Shown here in pieces: positions 50,030 to 58,527 of a DNA stretch of 64,000 nt. The stretch lies in the NCBI GenBank assembly GCA_022446885.1, contig JAKVBU010000007.1:191703-255702 (forward strand). Reading direction: 5' to 3'. Under the pieces are notes generated by a model that did not search any database, had not been told where the DNA came from, and saw nothing but the letters and a program-made list of their open reading frames with translations. The position numbers and the translations under genes were made by a program. The first letter of the stretch is position 1, and the number at the start of each line of letters is the position of its first letter. This DNA comes from Phycisphaerales bacterium. Its GTDB lineage: Bacteria > Planctomycetota > Phycisphaerae > Phycisphaerales > SM1A02.

Positions 50030-50938
50030 ATGTCAACGGGATTGGACACGATCATCGGCGGATCCACAGCAGACGCACAAGCTGCGCTGGACAAGGCCGC
50101 GACTTTGGAACAAGACGGCAACCGCATTGCCGCCATTGAGGCGCTGCGGGAGGCCCAAGGCACACATGATGAGCGTGTGCTCTTCCGGCTGGCCTATCTG
50201 TTGGATCTGTTGGGCGAAGAAGAAGAGGCGATGGCGCTGTATGAGCAGTGTGCATCGGTCGAACGCCCGAGTGTCAACGCGCTGTTGAATCTTGCCGTGA
50301 TCCACGAAGATCGAGGCGACTACGTGCAGGCGGAGAAGTGTCTGCGGCAGATTCTCGACACCGAGCCAAACAATGTTCGCGCTCGTCTGTACATGCGAGA
50401 CGTGGTCGCGTCCAAAGACATGTACTACGACGAGGAGCACGCCCGCGATCTGGCCAAGCGAAACGCGCTGCTAGACACACCGGTAACCGACTTTGAACTT
50501 TCGGTGCGTGCACGCAACTGCCTCAAGAAGATGAACATCCGGACCCTCGGCGATCTGCTCAAGGTGTCTGAGTCCGAGCTGCTCTCGTACAAGAACTTCG
50601 GTGAGACTTCGCTGGTCGAGATCAAGGCCATGCTCTCCTCGAAGGGGATGCGGCTGGGCCAGAATCTCGAGACGCAGTATCACCGCGTCCGCGCCGAGGT
50701 TTACGAGGAACTCAAGGGCCGCGCCCCTGAAGCAGTGCTGAGCAAGACGGTTGCCCAACTGGACCTGTCCGTTCGCGCCAGGAAAGCCCTGCAGATGCTG
50801 GGCATCATGACGATCGGCGATCTGGCGACACGAACCGAAGCAGAGCTCATGGGCGTCAAGAACTTCGGCGCCACAAGCCTCGACGAGATCAAGGAACGGT
50901 TGGCCAGCTTCGGCCTCGAACTGCGATCACTCGACTGA
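50030..50938 (+). CDS. TPR protein with two tandem RNA polymerase alpha C-terminal domains
   Basis: 302 aa, CGGAGGG ribosome site 9 bases upstream. Residues 15-130 form TPR-like helix pairs (AQAALDKAATLEQDGNRIAAIEAL, VNALLNLAVIHEDRGDYVQAEKCLRQILDTEPNN). Residues 152-210 are an alpha-CTD: ELSVRARNCLKKMNIRTLGDLL..SYKNFGETSLVEIKAML; residues 240-300 are a second: DLSVRARKALQMLGIMTIGDLA..GVKNFGATSLDEIKERL. In E. coli the alpha-CTD contacts UP-element DNA through Arg265, Asn268, Cys269 and Lys298/Ser299; the first copy keeps R160, N163 and C164, while the second replaces Asn and Cys with Lys and Ala. Both lack the Lys-Lys of the final helix. It therefore looks like a regulator or polymerase-associated protein built from DNA-binding or sigma-contacting modules. 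Confidence 0.9.
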   Translation: MSTGLDTIIGGSTADAQAALDKAATLEQDGNRIAAIEALREAQGTHDERVLFRLAYLLDLLGEEEEAMALYEQCASVERPSVNALLNLAVIHEDRGDYVQAEKCLRQILDTEPNNVRARLYMRDVVASKDMYYDEEHARDLAKRNALLDTPVTDFELSVRARNCLKKMNIRTLGDLLKVSESELLSYKNFGETSLVEIKAMLSSKGMRLGQNLETQYHRVRAEVYEELKGRAPEAVLSKTVAQLDLSVRARKALQMLGIMTIGDLATRTEAELMGVKNFGATSLDEIKERLASFGLELRSLD

Positions 50939-50957
50939 GTTGGCCATCTGCCCAGCA

Positions 50958-52235
50958 ATGAAGCGGACGCTGTTGACCGCGTTTGTGCCTGCTGCGCTCT
51001 TATTGGGGGCGTGCAGCGACCCACCGCCTGAAACGATCGATGCGGCCAAAGCGCCGGCAGCTTCGACGGCGCCCATCATGCCCATCCCCGACAGTGAGCC
51101 CACTGTTCGGGTGCGCTTGGAGCGGCATACATCCAGTGGGTCGGCCCGAGATGTCGGCGCCGCTGGTCAACCGCTGCGTGTCACGGCAGCGGGCACGACT
51201 TCGCAGTGGGATGGGCCCATCCAGGTCTCCCGCTCGGGGGCCGGCTGGAGTGTGAGTGGTCGTGGTGGGCCACTGCCACAGGCGGCGATTGCGGCAGAGG
51301 CGATAGAGATCAATCCCGAACCGGGTGTGGCTTGTGCATTGCCTGGGCCAAATGGGCAAGACCTGTACCCCGGCCGCATGCGGTGTGTCATCGATCCAGA
51401 CGGCGGGTGGCTGCTTCTCAATGTGCTTCCGATGGAGCAGTACATTCCTGGCGTGCTGCAGGCAGAGCTGTATGCCCACTGGCCACAGTCCACCTATGAG
51501 GCGCAGGCCATCGCAGCACGCAGCTATGCCCTCATGCAGGTGATCCAGCGGAAACGGCATCTCTGGGACGTCACCGACTCGGCCTCGACCCAGGCCTACA
51601 TGGGTGATGCCAGTGATCAAACCGCCATCAACGCCGCAGGAGCGACTCGAGGGCAGGTGCTGTCGTTCAATGGGGGATTGGTTCCGGGCTACTTCTGCAG
51701 TTGCTGTGGTGGGTTCCCGGCAACTGGAACCGAGGCGGTTGGCCCCAACCCACTCAACGCACAAGCACCATTGTCGGGCCACGCCCAGCCATTCAAGTGC
51801 AAGGATGCGCCGGTCTACGCCTGGACCAGGACTGTCAATGCTGCCGCAGTTGAGTCGGCATTGAGGGATTGGGGCAGATCAAACAAGAACGAAGCGTTGG
51901 CGAAGATCGGCGAGGTGGTGTCCATCACCTCTGCACAGACCAATGACCATGGTCGAGCCACGCAACTTCAGGTGGTGGATCGATCTGGAGGCCGGGCAAC
52001 CATCGACCCGGTGGCCATGTCGTCGGCGCTGTTCGACCTCAAGGATGGGCCGCCGATGTCAGGTTGGTTCACCGCCGAACGTGATGGCGATTCACTCAAC
52101 CTCTCCGGGCGGGGCTTTGGCCATGGAGCCGGGTTGTGTCAATACGGCGCAGCGGCGATGGGTGAGGCCTCGGCAGAAGGGCCCCAGATCATCCGGTTCT
52201 ATTACCCGGGCGCATCGATCACCACCGCCTGGTGA
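50958..52235 (+). CDS. SpoIID/LytB-domain lipoprotein
   Basis: 425 aa from ATG 50958, with a lipoprotein signal (TAFVPAALLLGAC, lipobox LGAC). The SpoIID core (about 155-420) reads LLLNVLPMEQYIPGVLQAELY, AQAIAARSYALMQ, GYFCSCCGGFPATGTEAVG and SGRGFGHGAGLCQYGAAAMG, which contains the GHGxGxCQYGA motif and the putative catalytic/metal cysteines. SpoIID is a peptidoglycan lytic transglycosylase-like enzyme that cleaves glycan lacking stem peptides. Relevant because planctomycetes make a thin peptidoglycan. Starts 19 bases after the alpha-CTD gene. Confidence 0.9.
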   Translation: MKRTLLTAFVPAALLLGACSDPPPETIDAAKAPAASTAPIMPIPDSEPTVRVRLERHTSSGSARDVGAAGQPLRVTAAGTTSQWDGPIQVSRSGAGWSVSGRGGPLPQAAIAAEAIEINPEPGVACALPGPNGQDLYPGRMRCVIDPDGGWLLLNVLPMEQYIPGVLQAELYAHWPQSTYEAQAIAARSYALMQVIQRKRHLWDVTDSASTQAYMGDASDQTAINAAGATRGQVLSFNGGLVPGYFCSCCGGFPATGTEAVGPNPLNAQAPLSGHAQPFKCKDAPVYAWTRTVNAAAVESALRDWGRSNKNEALAKIGEVVSITSAQTNDHGRATQLQVVDRSGGRATIDPVAMSSALFDLKDGPPMSGWFTAERDGDSLNLSGRGFGHGAGLCQYGAAAMGEASAEGPQIIRFYYPGASITTAW

Positions 52236-52332
52236 TTCAGGGGACTTTGTTGAATTCCGTTTCAGTCGGCGCCTGTATCAATCGATGACAGGTGCACGCT
52301 CACTGTTTGGCCCTGCATGGCAGCGGGGCCCG

Positions 52333-52358
52333 CTCACATGTGAGGGCCATTTGCCCTC
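52333..52358. promoter_or_regulatory. Palindrome and hairpin between the SpoIID and prpB-like genes
   Basis: CTCACATGTGAG (52333-52344) is a perfect 12-base palindrome; GAGGGC, loop CATTT, GCCCTC (52342-52358) is an overlapping 6-base hairpin. In the gap 52236-52454, this is the only strong structure. It could be the SpoIID terminator with the palindrome as an operator for prpB, or only one of the two. Confidence 0.4.
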
Positions 52359-52454
52359 GCACAACTCCTTGGGATCATGACCCCGGCAGGAAGACTCCGG
52401 GGTCGTGGTCGTTGCATGGCGAGTCAACCCATGGACGCGGCCTACAATGCCCCC

Positions 52455-53324
52455 ATGGAAACTCTTGCGGCATCACTGCGTCAGCGGTTGGAAGGCGACG
52501 TCATCGCTGCGCCAGGGGCTTGGAATGGTCTGGTTGCCCGAGCCATCGCTCGAGCCGGATTCGAGGCCTGCTACATCTCAGGCGGGGCGACAGCTAACGC
52601 GTGTGGGCTGCCTGACATCGGGTTGGTGCCTCTGGATGAGATGTGTGTGCAGATCCATCATGTCGTGGAAGGCTGCGGCTTACCCACCATCGTTGATGCC
52701 GACACGGGGTATGGCGATGCAGACATGACGGCCAAGACCTGCCGCGACTACATCGCTGCGGGCGCCGCAGCCATGCATCTTGAAGATCAGGTCTTCCCCA
52801 AGCGGTGTGGGCATCTCGATGGCAAGGAGTTGGTTTCCACAGAGGCGATGTGCGAGAAGATCCAGGCCGCCGCCGAGGCGAAGACGGACGAGAACTTCGT
52901 GCTTATCGCTCGCACCGACGCCCGAGGTGTGGAAGACATGGATGCAGCCCTGCAGCGAGGCTGCGCATATCGAGAGGCCGGGGCCGACATGATCTTTCCT
53001 GAGTCTCTTCGAAGTCCAGAGGAGTTTGCGACATTCGCACAGGGATGCCCCGGTTTGTTGCTGGCGAACATGACCGAGTTTGGAAAGACGCCACACATCC
53101 CACTGCATGCGTTTGGAGCAATGGGCTACGACCTCGTGATCTATCCGGTCACAACACAACGCATAGCCATGCGGGCTGTCGAATCTGCTCTTGAGGCACT
53201 GCGTCAGAGCGGCACTGCGGAGGGGTTGTTGCCGCAGATGCAAACCCGGGCCGAGCTCTATGACCTGCTCGACTACGAACCATCAGCCCAATGGACCCCG
53301 GCTCCAGCGAGCCCTCGGGCCTGA
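52455..53324 (+). CDS. prpB: 2-methylisocitrate lyase (PrpB-type isocitrate lyase family)
   Basis: 289 aa from ATG 52455; ATGs at 52377, 52416 and 52431 are other options, none with a clear ribosome site. Splits 2-methylisocitrate into pyruvate and succinate. Motifs are APGAWNGLVARAIARAGF, YISGGATANACGLPDIG, VDADTGYGDA, and the signature KRCGHLDGKEL, whose Cys is catalytic in the isocitrate lyase/PEP mutase family. It is followed 89 bases later by prpC. Substrate assignment rests on the prpC neighbour and the length. Confidence 0.9.
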   Translation: METLAASLRQRLEGDVIAAPGAWNGLVARAIARAGFEACYISGGATANACGLPDIGLVPLDEMCVQIHHVVEGCGLPTIVDADTGYGDADMTAKTCRDYIAAGAAAMHLEDQVFPKRCGHLDGKELVSTEAMCEKIQAAAEAKTDENFVLIARTDARGVEDMDAALQRGCAYREAGADMIFPESLRSPEEFATFAQGCPGLLLANMTEFGKTPHIPLHAFGAMGYDLVIYPVTTQRIAMRAVESALEALRQSGTAEGLLPQMQTRAELYDLLDYEPSAQWTPAPASPRA

Positions 53325-53413
53325 CCGGATCACAAGTTGGTGTGCAACCATCTGCTATGGTGTCTGTCCTGTCGGCGGGTGGGCCGCTGACAGCACCAAG
53401 GACCCAAAGTTCC

Positions 53414-54565
53414 ATGACAGCGACGACCCCGGCCAAGCCGGCGGATACTCGTGGACTCGCCGGACAATCCGTCGGCGATACCACGATCTGCTCCGTCAAT
53501 CAGACTCAGCTCATCTACCGCGGGTACGAGATCGCCGATTTGGCGGCTCATGCGACGTTCGAGGAGGTGGCGTTCCTGCTGCTTGTGGGGCACAAACCAT
53601 CCGCTGATGAGCTCAGTGCGTTCAAGTGTGAGCTGGCTCAGTTGCGGGTGCTGCCTGAGCAACTCACACGGTTCATGCAGCATCTGGCCGAAGAGGCGCC
53701 CGACGCACATCCCATGTGCACGCTGCGATCCGCGGTGTCAGTTGCCTCTCACTTTGACCCTGACTGCGAAGACAACTCGCCCGAAGCGGGTCTTCGCAAG
53801 GCCAAGCGACTCATGGCCATGATGCCGACCCTGATTGGCACGCATCAGCGGGCGCTTGAAGGGAAGGACCCGATTACACCCGATCCCGACCTGTCGCATG
53901 CAGCAAACCTGCTGTACTGCATGACCGGTGAGCGGCCCGGCGAGATTGCGGCCAAGGTCATGGATGTTTCCTTGATCCTGTACGCGGAGCATGACTTCAA
54001 CGCCAGCACTTTCACCAGCCGGGTCATCGCATCGACGATGTCGGACATGCACTCGGCTGTTTGCGGTGCCATTGGTGCGCTCAAGGGGCCGTTGCATGGA
54101 GGGGCCAACGAGGCCGCCATGGAGATGCTCGCCGAGATCATGAAGGCCGTCGAGGATGGCATGACAGCCGACGAGTGGATGCAGGACGCCTTCACCACCA
54201 AGCGCAAGCTCATGGGATTCGGCCACCGGGTCTACAAGAATGGTGATCACCGAGCAGGCATCCTGCGAGAGTGGGGCCTCAAGTATGCCCAGGAGGAGAA
54301 CCCGTCTGCCAAGAAGTGGTTTGATCTTGGTGATCAGGTGCAGGCGATCATGCTTCGCGACAAGAAAATCCACCCCAATGTGGACTACCCCTGCGGCATG
54401 ACGTACTTCGCCATGGGCATTCCTGTGCCTCAATACACGCCGATCTTCGTGGCCTCTCGTGTCACTGGCTGGTGTGCGCACATCATGGAGCAGCACGCCA
54501 ACAACCGGATCATTCGCCCGTTGGCCACCTATACCGGTGAAGCGCTGCGTAACTGGAACGACTGA
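53414..54565 (+). CDS. prpC: 2-methylcitrate/citrate synthase
   Basis: 383 aa from ATG 53414; the upstream frame to 53291 overlaps the prpB end and reads non-coding. Catalytic residues of citrate synthase are all visible: GPLHGGANEAAMEML (first His), GFGHRVYKNGDHRA (second His) and NVDYPCGMTYFAMGIPVPQYTP (Asp), plus the C-terminal NRIIRPLATYTG. With prpB upstream, 2-methylcitrate synthesis from propionyl-CoA and oxaloacetate is the likely job; a role as citrate synthase cannot be excluded. Confidence 0.92.
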   Translation: MTATTPAKPADTRGLAGQSVGDTTICSVNQTQLIYRGYEIADLAAHATFEEVAFLLLVGHKPSADELSAFKCELAQLRVLPEQLTRFMQHLAEEAPDAHPMCTLRSAVSVASHFDPDCEDNSPEAGLRKAKRLMAMMPTLIGTHQRALEGKDPITPDPDLSHAANLLYCMTGERPGEIAAKVMDVSLILYAEHDFNASTFTSRVIASTMSDMHSAVCGAIGALKGPLHGGANEAAMEMLAEIMKAVEDGMTADEWMQDAFTTKRKLMGFGHRVYKNGDHRAGILREWGLKYAQEENPSAKKWFDLGDQVQAIMLRDKKIHPNVDYPCGMTYFAMGIPVPQYTPIFVASRVTGWCAHIMEQHANNRIIRPLATYTGEALRNWND

Positions 54566-54652
54566 AAACGGCGGGGAGAGAAGGCCGGGTTGACTTGTCA
54601 GCTCGGGCATTCCCCTCAAGTACTGATCTGCAAGCACCAGAGCGAGAGAGAC

Positions 54653-55513
54653 ATGTCAGACGTGAATGTGATCACAGTCATTGGTGCCGGCACCATGGGT
54701 AGTGGCATCGCCATCACCGCAGCCATGGCTGGAGTCGAGGTGTGCCAAGTCGATGTCGATCAGGCCCAACTGGACAGGGCCAAGGCCTATCACGCCAAGA
54801 CTCTGAGTCGAAACGTCGAGAAGGAACGCATGACTCCTGCTGAGGCCGACGAAGCCACCGCTCGAATCTGCTACTGCACCGATCACGCTCGAGCTGGAGA
54901 CTCAGCATTCGCTATCGAGGCGGCTACTGAGAATGAGGCGCTCAAGAAGACCATCTTTGGCCAGATGGTTGACACCTATTCAGATGACTGTGTGCTGGCC
55001 ACGAACACGTCGTCGATCTCAATCACCTCGATCGGCGATTCGGTGGAGGCCGCCCGAGATCGTGTGATCGGCATGCACTTCTTCAACCCCGTTCCCGTGA
55101 TGAAACTCGTTGAAGTGATCGTCTCTCCAGCAACAAGCGATGACGTCAAGGCTCGGACGATCGCTCTGTCTGAGCGCATGGGCAAGACGCCAATTGCCGC
55201 CAACGACTTCCCTGGTTTCGTCAGCAATCGCGTACTGATGCCGATGATCAACGAGGCATTCCATGCGTGGAATGATGGTGTTGCGGATCCGGAGTCAATC
55301 GACGGCATCATGAAGCTCGGCTGCGCCTTTCCGATGGGGCCGCTTCGCCTGGCCGATCTGATCGGCTTGGATGTGTGCCGTGACATCATGCTCGTGCTGC
55401 ACGAGGGGCTTGGGCATCCAGAAAAATACGCCCCCTGCACCAAGTTGGTTGAACTCGTCGAAGCAGGCCACCTTGGAAACAAGACTGGTCGGGGTGTGTA
55501 CGACTACAGCTGA
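54653..55513 (+). CDS. 3-hydroxybutyryl-CoA dehydrogenase
   Basis: 286 aa. NAD-binding fold GAGTMGSGIAITAAMAG at the N-terminus, VDVDQAQLDRAKA, then IEAATEN, LATNTSSISIT and HFFNPVPVMKLVEVI (the catalytic His region), NDFPGFVSNRVLMPM and the C-terminal dimerisation domain ending with GHLGNKTGRGVYDYS. Oxidises (S)-3-hydroxyacyl-CoA to the ketoacyl-CoA, or the reverse in butanoyl-CoA synthesis. The start has an AGAGAGAC leader but no strong Shine-Dalgarno. The 88-base prpC to hbd gap has no feature. Together with the thiolase at base 1 it completes part of a beta-oxidation set. Confidence 0.93.
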   Translation: MSDVNVITVIGAGTMGSGIAITAAMAGVEVCQVDVDQAQLDRAKAYHAKTLSRNVEKERMTPAEADEATARICYCTDHARAGDSAFAIEAATENEALKKTIFGQMVDTYSDDCVLATNTSSISITSIGDSVEAARDRVIGMHFFNPVPVMKLVEVIVSPATSDDVKARTIALSERMGKTPIAANDFPGFVSNRVLMPMINEAFHAWNDGVADPESIDGIMKLGCAFPMGPLRLADLIGLDVCRDIMLVLHEGLGHPEKYAPCTKLVELVEAGHLGNKTGRGVYDYS

Positions 55514-55514
55514 G

Positions 55515-55730
55515 TCAGGCGGCCACGAAGTCGATGCTGGTGATGAGCGACACGCTCAAGATGTGTTGCGTGCCATCTGTTTTCCAGACGACGCACGTTC
55601 GTCCGGTGGGTGAGACGCTCAAGAACTCCGGGTGGGGCACCGAGATGGCCCGCCCATCGGTCAGCCGGAGCAGGAAGGGCCGGAAGGGCTCAACACCCCT
55701 GGCCGCTCTCAAATCTCCAGGTCGCAACAT
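55515..55730 (-). CDS. Small conserved hypothetical protein
   Basis: 71 aa from ATG 55730; a longer form to 55781 is possible. Sequence GVEPFRPFLLRLTDGRAISVPHPEFLSVSPTGRTCVVW...LSVSLITSIDF follows a pattern I have seen repeatedly in Planctomycetes and cyanobacteria (PFRPF..L.DGR...V.HPEF..VS..GR...V...D...I.V.LI..I), an uncharacterised beta-rich family. Stop lies one base from the hbd stop, convergent. Confidence 0.65.
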   Translation of the reverse strand: MLRPGDLRAARGVEPFRPFLLRLTDGRAISVPHPEFLSVSPTGRTCVVWKTDGTQHILSVSLITSIDFVAA

Positions 55731-55823
55731 CGCAACTCGATGGTACACCGCGATAGGTCCTTTCAGAGAGGGCAATGCCAATTAAGCACGAGCAGGCGGG
55801 CCGATTCTGCATAGACTGAGCCC

Positions 55824-58526
55824 ATGCGCTTGTGCAGCTGCATGCTGGCAGTGGGGGCGCTGTGCGGAGTATCGCCGGCAGAGGACGCTCTCTGGTGGGC
55901 GGACACGCCGCTGACCCGTCCAGCCTCACCCGAAGTGGCTGACGAGTCATGGTGCAGCAATGACATCGATCGGTTCATTCTTGCCCAGCTCGAGTCGGCA
56001 GGCATCGCGACTGCTCCTGAGGCCGATCGAGCCACGCTCATTCGACGAGCCACCTATGACCTGACCGGCCTTCCCCCAACTCCGGAGGCAGTGGCCGCAT
56101 TTGTCGCGGATGACTCCCCCGATGCATTTGCTCGTCTTGTGGATCAACTACTCGACAGTGAGCAGTACGGTGTGAAGTGGGGACGGCATTGGCTCGATCT
56201 GGTGCGATACGCCGAGACTGACGGCTACGAGCGAGACCGGATTAAACCCGGGGCATGGCGATATCGAGACTGGGTCATCGACGCCTACAACAGCGACATG
56301 CCCTATGACGAGTTCATTGTGCACCAGTTGGCTGGCGATGAGATCGAGCAGCGCGATTTCAACAGCATGGTCGCTACAGGCTTTCTACATCTGGGCGTGC
56401 GTGACGACGAGCCGACAGATCCGCCATTGGCAATCTACGACGATCTCGATGGCATGCTCGACGTGACCTGTCGAGCGACGCTCGCCATTTCCATGGGCTG
56501 CGCCAGATGCCATGACCACAAGGCTGATCCGCTGCCGCAGCGCGATTACTACCGAATGCTGGCGGCGTTTCGTGGCCTCAAGCCATACCGCACCGGATTC
56601 GGAAACAGTGTGCGGCAGGACAACTTCGTGCGGCAATTGCCAGAAGACTTCGGCAACGAAGATACATCGAGGCTCGCCTCATGGATCGAACAGCGGTCAG
56701 CAGTTCGCCGAGACGCCCACCGTCTGGTGACCGAGGCCTTGCAGGCGAGGGAGGGTGCGGACACCGCGATCGACCTGCATGCGGCATTGGGTCCACCACA
56801 GGGTGGCGAGGTCACCCATCTCGACTTTGAGGGCGATCCTGAATTGTGTGAAGCGGGTCTGCGTGGCCATGCGCTGCTTGTTGGCTCAGTGGACTCGGCG
56901 ATGGAGATCAGGCGGCCGGTTGCGGATGACTTCTCGATCACAGTGGCATTTCGCCCAGACAGCGATGGGCCCGGTGACGCCAACACACCGCGTTGGTTCC
57001 TGGGCGCCGGGCTCGTTGATGGTGAGATCTCCGGCGTCGTTGACGATTTCGGTATGTCCTGGTGCAAAGGGCAACGAGTGGCTGCTGGGGTCGGTCGCCC
57101 GGAGACGTTCATTCACTCCGAGGGCGGATTAGAGTTGGGCCGATGGCATGTCGCCACACTCACCCGCAAACGCAGCACTGGTGTGATCGAACTCTGGGTG
57201 GATGGGGAGCGAGTCGCTTCGGCAACCGGTGGTAAGCAGGCACTGGATGATCCAGACACATTGCACGTGGGCTGCATGCACACCAAGGCGAATCCGTTTC
57301 CCGGTGCGATAGACGAAGTTCGGATTCACGATCGAGTGCTGCGACCGGCGGAGATTCTGTCTTTGCACGACTCGCCCGCATTTGGAGTTGTAGCGGGCGA
57401 TCTCGTGTCGGCCCGTCTGGGAATGGCAGGGGCATTGGCGCACGGGAGTCTGGTTTCCCAGAGATTGGGGCTGAAGAGACCATTCACGCCGGTCGTCGCG
57501 ACCTTGGCTGCGATTCCCCGTGAGCAGGGGCCTCTGGATACGTTCGTGCTTGATAGAGGCATGCCCGCTGCCGAGGGTGAGCAAGTGAGTCCAGGTGTGC
57601 CCCAACAGCTCGGCGGCGAAGATCTGGACCCCGAGGCACCTTCGCACGGCGAGAGTTCGGGCCGGCGTCTTGCCCTGGCGAAGTGGATTGTGCAGAAGGA
57701 CAACCCGCGAACAGCCCGTGTGCTTGCCAACCGTCTTTGGCAGCATCACTTCGGGCGGGGCATCGTGCCCACCCCTGATGACTTCGGGCGACTCGGCCAA
57801 CGACCGACTCATCCTCAGTTGCTCGACTGGCTCGCCAGCGAGGTGATTGATCGCAATTGGAGCAGGAAGGACATGCATCGCCTGTTGATGAACAGCAGTG
57901 CATGGAAGATGGCCTCAACCGGCGCCATCGATGCTGCAGATCCGGACAATTCACTCTGGCATCGGTTCGAGCCACGACGGCTAACGGCCGAGGAGTTGCG
58001 TGACTCAATGCTGGCTGTGGGAGGCACGCTGAATCCGGCACTGGGCGGCCCTCCTGTGTATCCGCCGCTGCCAGATGAAGTGCTCGCGACCGCTTCGAGG
58101 CCGGGTGACGCCTGGGGCAGAAGTTCACCCGAGGATGCGGCCCGCCGCAGCGTTTTCGTGCATGTCAAGCGGTCGCTGCGGCACCCGCTGCTACATGCCT
58201 TCGATCAGGCCGACACGGATACGGCCTGCCCGGTGCGATTCGTGACGATGCCACCGACCCAATCGCTCATCCTGCTCAACTCGGAAGAATCCAATGCCTG
58301 CGCTGAGCAGTTCCGAAAGCGTCTGGAGCAGGAAGCGAAAACCCTGCTGGGCCGCTGTGTCAGGGGACTGGAGTTGGTCACACAGGAACCCGCGGTATCG
58401 TCTGATGTGGATCAACTTGTGGAATTGCACGGTGATCTGATGGGGGAAGGCCTCAGTGACGAGGAGGCCATGAAATACGTCTGCCTGACCATGTTGAACC
58501 TCAACGCTTTCGCATTTCTGGACTGA
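55824..58526 (+). CDS. Secreted DUF1549/LamG/DUF1553 protein
   Basis: 900 aa. A signal peptide (MRLCSCMLAVGALCGVSPAE) is followed by DUF1549 (about 45-255), including NDIDRFILAQLESAG, LIRRATYDLTGLPPTPEAV and CARCHDHKADPLPQRDYY, in which CARCH at 226-230 is a CxxCH sequence. A concanavalin/LamG-like insert occupies about 330-510 (LDFEGDPEL...ELWVDGERVASATGG...AIDEVRIHDRVL). DUF1553 follows (about 640-880): SSGRRLALAKWIVQKDNPRTARVLANRLWQHHFGRGIVPT and FEPRRLTAEELRDSMLAVGGTLNP. The usual N-terminal PSCyt1 cytochrome domain is absent. This family is a planctomycete hallmark of unknown function, always paired with DUF1501. Confidence 0.93.
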   Translation: MRLCSCMLAVGALCGVSPAEDALWWADTPLTRPASPEVADESWCSNDIDRFILAQLESAGIATAPEADRATLIRRATYDLTGLPPTPEAVAAFVADDSPDAFARLVDQLLDSEQYGVKWGRHWLDLVRYAETDGYERDRIKPGAWRYRDWVIDAYNSDMPYDEFIVHQLAGDEIEQRDFNSMVATGFLHLGVRDDEPTDPPLAIYDDLDGMLDVTCRATLAISMGCARCHDHKADPLPQRDYYRMLAAFRGLKPYRTGFGNSVRQDNFVRQLPEDFGNEDTSRLASWIEQRSAVRRDAHRLVTEALQAREGADTAIDLHAALGPPQGGEVTHLDFEGDPELCEAGLRGHALLVGSVDSAMEIRRPVADDFSITVAFRPDSDGPGDANTPRWFLGAGLVDGEISGVVDDFGMSWCKGQRVAAGVGRPETFIHSEGGLELGRWHVATLTRKRSTGVIELWVDGERVASATGGKQALDDPDTLHVGCMHTKANPFPGAIDEVRIHDRVLRPAEILSLHDSPAFGVVAGDLVSARLGMAGALAHGSLVSQRLGLKRPFTPVVATLAAIPREQGPLDTFVLDRGMPAAEGEQVSPGVPQQLGGEDLDPEAPSHGESSGRRLALAKWIVQKDNPRTARVLANRLWQHHFGRGIVPTPDDFGRLGQRPTHPQLLDWLASEVIDRNWSRKDMHRLLMNSSAWKMASTGAIDAADPDNSLWHRFEPRRLTAEELRDSMLAVGGTLNPALGGPPVYPPLPDEVLATASRPGDAWGRSSPEDAARRSVFVHVKRSLRHPLLHAFDQADTDTACPVRFVTMPPTQSLILLNSEESNACAEQFRKRLEQEAKTLLGRCVRGLELVTQEPAVSSDVDQLVELHGDLMGEGLSDEEAMKYVCLTMLNLNAFAFLD

Positions 58527-58527
58527 T

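Noticed and set aside
53738..54637. 299-codon minus frame opposite prpC
   Set aside because: prpC retains all catalytic residues on the plus strand; the antisense frame has no homology signal.
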